From NCBI RefSeq assembly GCF_003258705.1, contig NZ_CP029480.1:1612001-1676000 (forward strand): DNA of 64,000 nt, read 5' to 3'. Within the stretch, counting starts at the first letter, position 1. Each line of letters starts with the position of its first letter. The DNA comes from Arcticibacterium luteifluviistationis (GTDB taxonomy: Bacteria > Bacteroidota > Bacteroidia > Cytophagales > Spirosomataceae). Position numbers and translations under genes: made by a program. Of this stretch, positions 62,881-64,000 are shown one piece after another. The notes below the pieces were generated by a model. It was not told the DNA's origin. It saw only the letters and a program-made list of their open reading frames with translations, and ran no database searches.

Positions 62881-64000
62881 TGAATCCAAAATTGAAGATT
62901 TTACTGGTGGAAGACGATGAGGATGATTACCTCATTACGCGGTCTATTTTAAAAGAGATTGGGCTTTCTGCTTACAAGCTTGATTGGGTGAAATCTTACG
63001 ATAAGGCAGCAGAAACGATTTTGGCTCAGAACCATGATATTTACCTGTTTGATTACTTACTAGGTCGGAAATCAGGTTTAGAATTGCTCAAACTTTTGAA
63101 AACTAAAAGTGAAGACTTGCCAGCAATTCTCCTTACCGGAAAAGGGGATAAAAAGATAGATCAACAAGCTATTGAGCTAGGAGCTTATGATTATATAGAA
63201 AAAACTTCTTTAGATGCAGATTCCTTGGGACGTAGTATTAGGTATGCTGTAAAGCATGCTAATACGCTGAAAGCACTGCGTGAAAGCGAAAAGAAATATA
63301 GACGAGTTTTTGAAGGTTCCAAAGAGATAATTTTCATAGCTAATGAAGACTTCAATATCATTCATGTAAGTAAGGCAGTAGAATCTTATATGGGCTATAA
63401 GCCAGAAGAAGTTTACGCCATGCAAAGTCATGAGTATTTTGAAAATCCGCTTCAAATAGTGGAAATGCAAGACCAAATGACTGATGGAAGTATTAAAGAC
63501 TTTCTAATCCATTTAAAGGCTAAAAATGGGGAAGTAAAATCAGGTTTACTTTCAGTGGTGGTAGAATATGATGCTGACGACAGATATTTTTTACATGGAA
63601 TTTTTTCTGACCAAACAGAAAAAATAAAAGCGGAAAGAGCCTTAGGTCAAACGAGAAAACTAGAATCAACAGCCCGCTTAATGCAGGTGCTGGCTCATGA
63701 GGTGCGGAATCCACTGATGAATATTAATTTGTCAATAGAAAGTCTTTCTGATAAGGTCTCCGAAGAAGACGAGTCTGTATTAGAAATTATTCAAAGAAAC
63801 GCCAGGAGGATAGATAAACTTATCAATGAAGTACTTCATGCGGCTTCTGAAAAAGAAGTGACCAAGCAATCAACGGATTTATCAAAGGTTATAAAAAAGG
63901 CTATATCTCAGATAAAAGACCGTGCAGACATGGTGGGTGTAAAAATAGAAACGGACATTAATAAAAGCCCAAAACTAAAGCTCAACGCAGAGCAAATTTG
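62880..64000 (+). CDS. Receiver-PAS-histidine kinase, 3' end cut by window edge
   Basis: 373 residues visible. The start at 62880 uses a TAATG overlap with the kinase stop. N-terminal receiver (LLVEDDEDDYLITRSILKEI, D-containing YLFDYLLGRKSG), a PAS domain (YRRVFEGSKEIIFIANEDFN, about 140-255) and HisKA with LAHEVRNPLMNINLSIESLS. The HATPase domain lies beyond the window. A receiver at the N-terminus lets phosphorylation from the preceding kinase control its own kinase part. It is the fourth gene of an rpoN-led signalling cluster. Confidence 0.9.
   Translation, partial: MNPKLKILLVEDDEDDYLITRSILKEIGLSAYKLDWVKSYDKAAETILAQNHDIYLFDYLLGRKSGLELLKLLKTKSEDLPAILLTGKGDKKIDQQAIELGAYDYIEKTSLDADSLGRSIRYAVKHANTLKALRESEKKYRRVFEGSKEIIFIANEDFNIIHVSKAVESYMGYKPEEVYAMQSHEYFENPLQIVEMQDQMTDGSIKDFLIHLKAKNGEVKSGLLSVVVEYDADDRYFLHGIFSDQTEKIKAERALGQTRKLESTARLMQVLAHEVRNPLMNINLSIESLSDKVSEEDESVLEIIQRNARRIDKLINEVLHAASEKEVTKQSTDLSKVIKKAISQIKDRADMVGVKIETDINKSPKLKLNAEQI

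Noticed and set aside
1-64000. tRNA, rRNA, CRISPR arrays, insertion sequences
   Set aside because: Intergenic regions were read for tRNA-like cloverleafs, repeated spacers and transposase motifs; none was found.

Overview
The window is A+T-rich and looks like a chromosomal segment from a member of the Bacteroidota, most likely Cytophagales. The evidence is a SusC/SusD pair, 7TMR-DISM and LytTR signalling proteins, several gene starts preceded by TAnnTTTG-type promoters with weak Shine-Dalgarno sequences, and many short lipoproteins and Ig-like secreted proteins. I count 51 credible protein genes, two of them cut by the window edges. I see no rRNA, tRNA, CRISPR array, transposase or prophage.

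Layout. 1-3.1 kb: an ECF sigma factor (cut) and a secreted M1 metallopeptidase. 3.3-8.1 kb: a LytTR regulator divergent from a giant repeat-rich secreted protein, with a perfect palindrome between their promoters. 8.1-11.9 kb: a GNAT/acyltransferase plus heme-oxygenase-like diiron protein pair, next to a 7TMR-DISM histidine kinase and LuxR-type regulator. 12.0-19.1 kb: a tight five-gene minus-strand operon. It holds a three-TM protein resembling the YEATS-like-associating 3TM family, a cytoplasmic subtilisin-like protease, a secreted barrel-like protein, a lipoprotein with internal repeats and a secreted propeller-like protein. It is divergent from a small protein gene followed by a membrane sensor/kinase/regulator trio. 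This is the best candidate for an undescribed system. 21.9-30.3 kb: a YadA-head-like fibre protein, PfkA, a YdcF-like protein, a thioredoxin-fold protein, an M23 peptidase, PssA, an MBL hydrolase and a stand-alone NUMOD4/HNH protein. 30.3-36.3 kb: a 1237-residue histidine kinase, two small envelope-type proteins and an NAPE-PLD-like MBL hydrolase. 36.4-41.3 kb: SusD/SusC. 41.8-50.8 kb: PpnP, IleS, WaaA, a dienelactone hydrolase, a DUF3500 protein, a DUF2520 protein and a lipoprotein formylglycine-generating-type enzyme. 51-55 kb: replication and segregation genes (extra ParA, DnaB, ParB, ParA) ending at an intergenic region with DnaA boxes that could be oriC. 55.2-59.2 kb: an esterase, a coiled-coil membrane protein and a CHASE3 kinase with its receiver. 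59.4-64.0 kb: RpoN, a sigma-54 activator, a soluble kinase and a receiver-PAS-kinase (cut).

How it fits together. Signalling is dense: six histidine kinases, four stand-alone response regulators, a sigma-54 activator and two sigma factors. RpoN is encoded here, and two sigma-54-type promoters lie ahead of the fibre gene and the giant kinase gene. Convergent genes are packed tightly; intrinsic terminators for two of them sit inside the coding sequence of the opposing gene (25136-25164 and 46929-46961).
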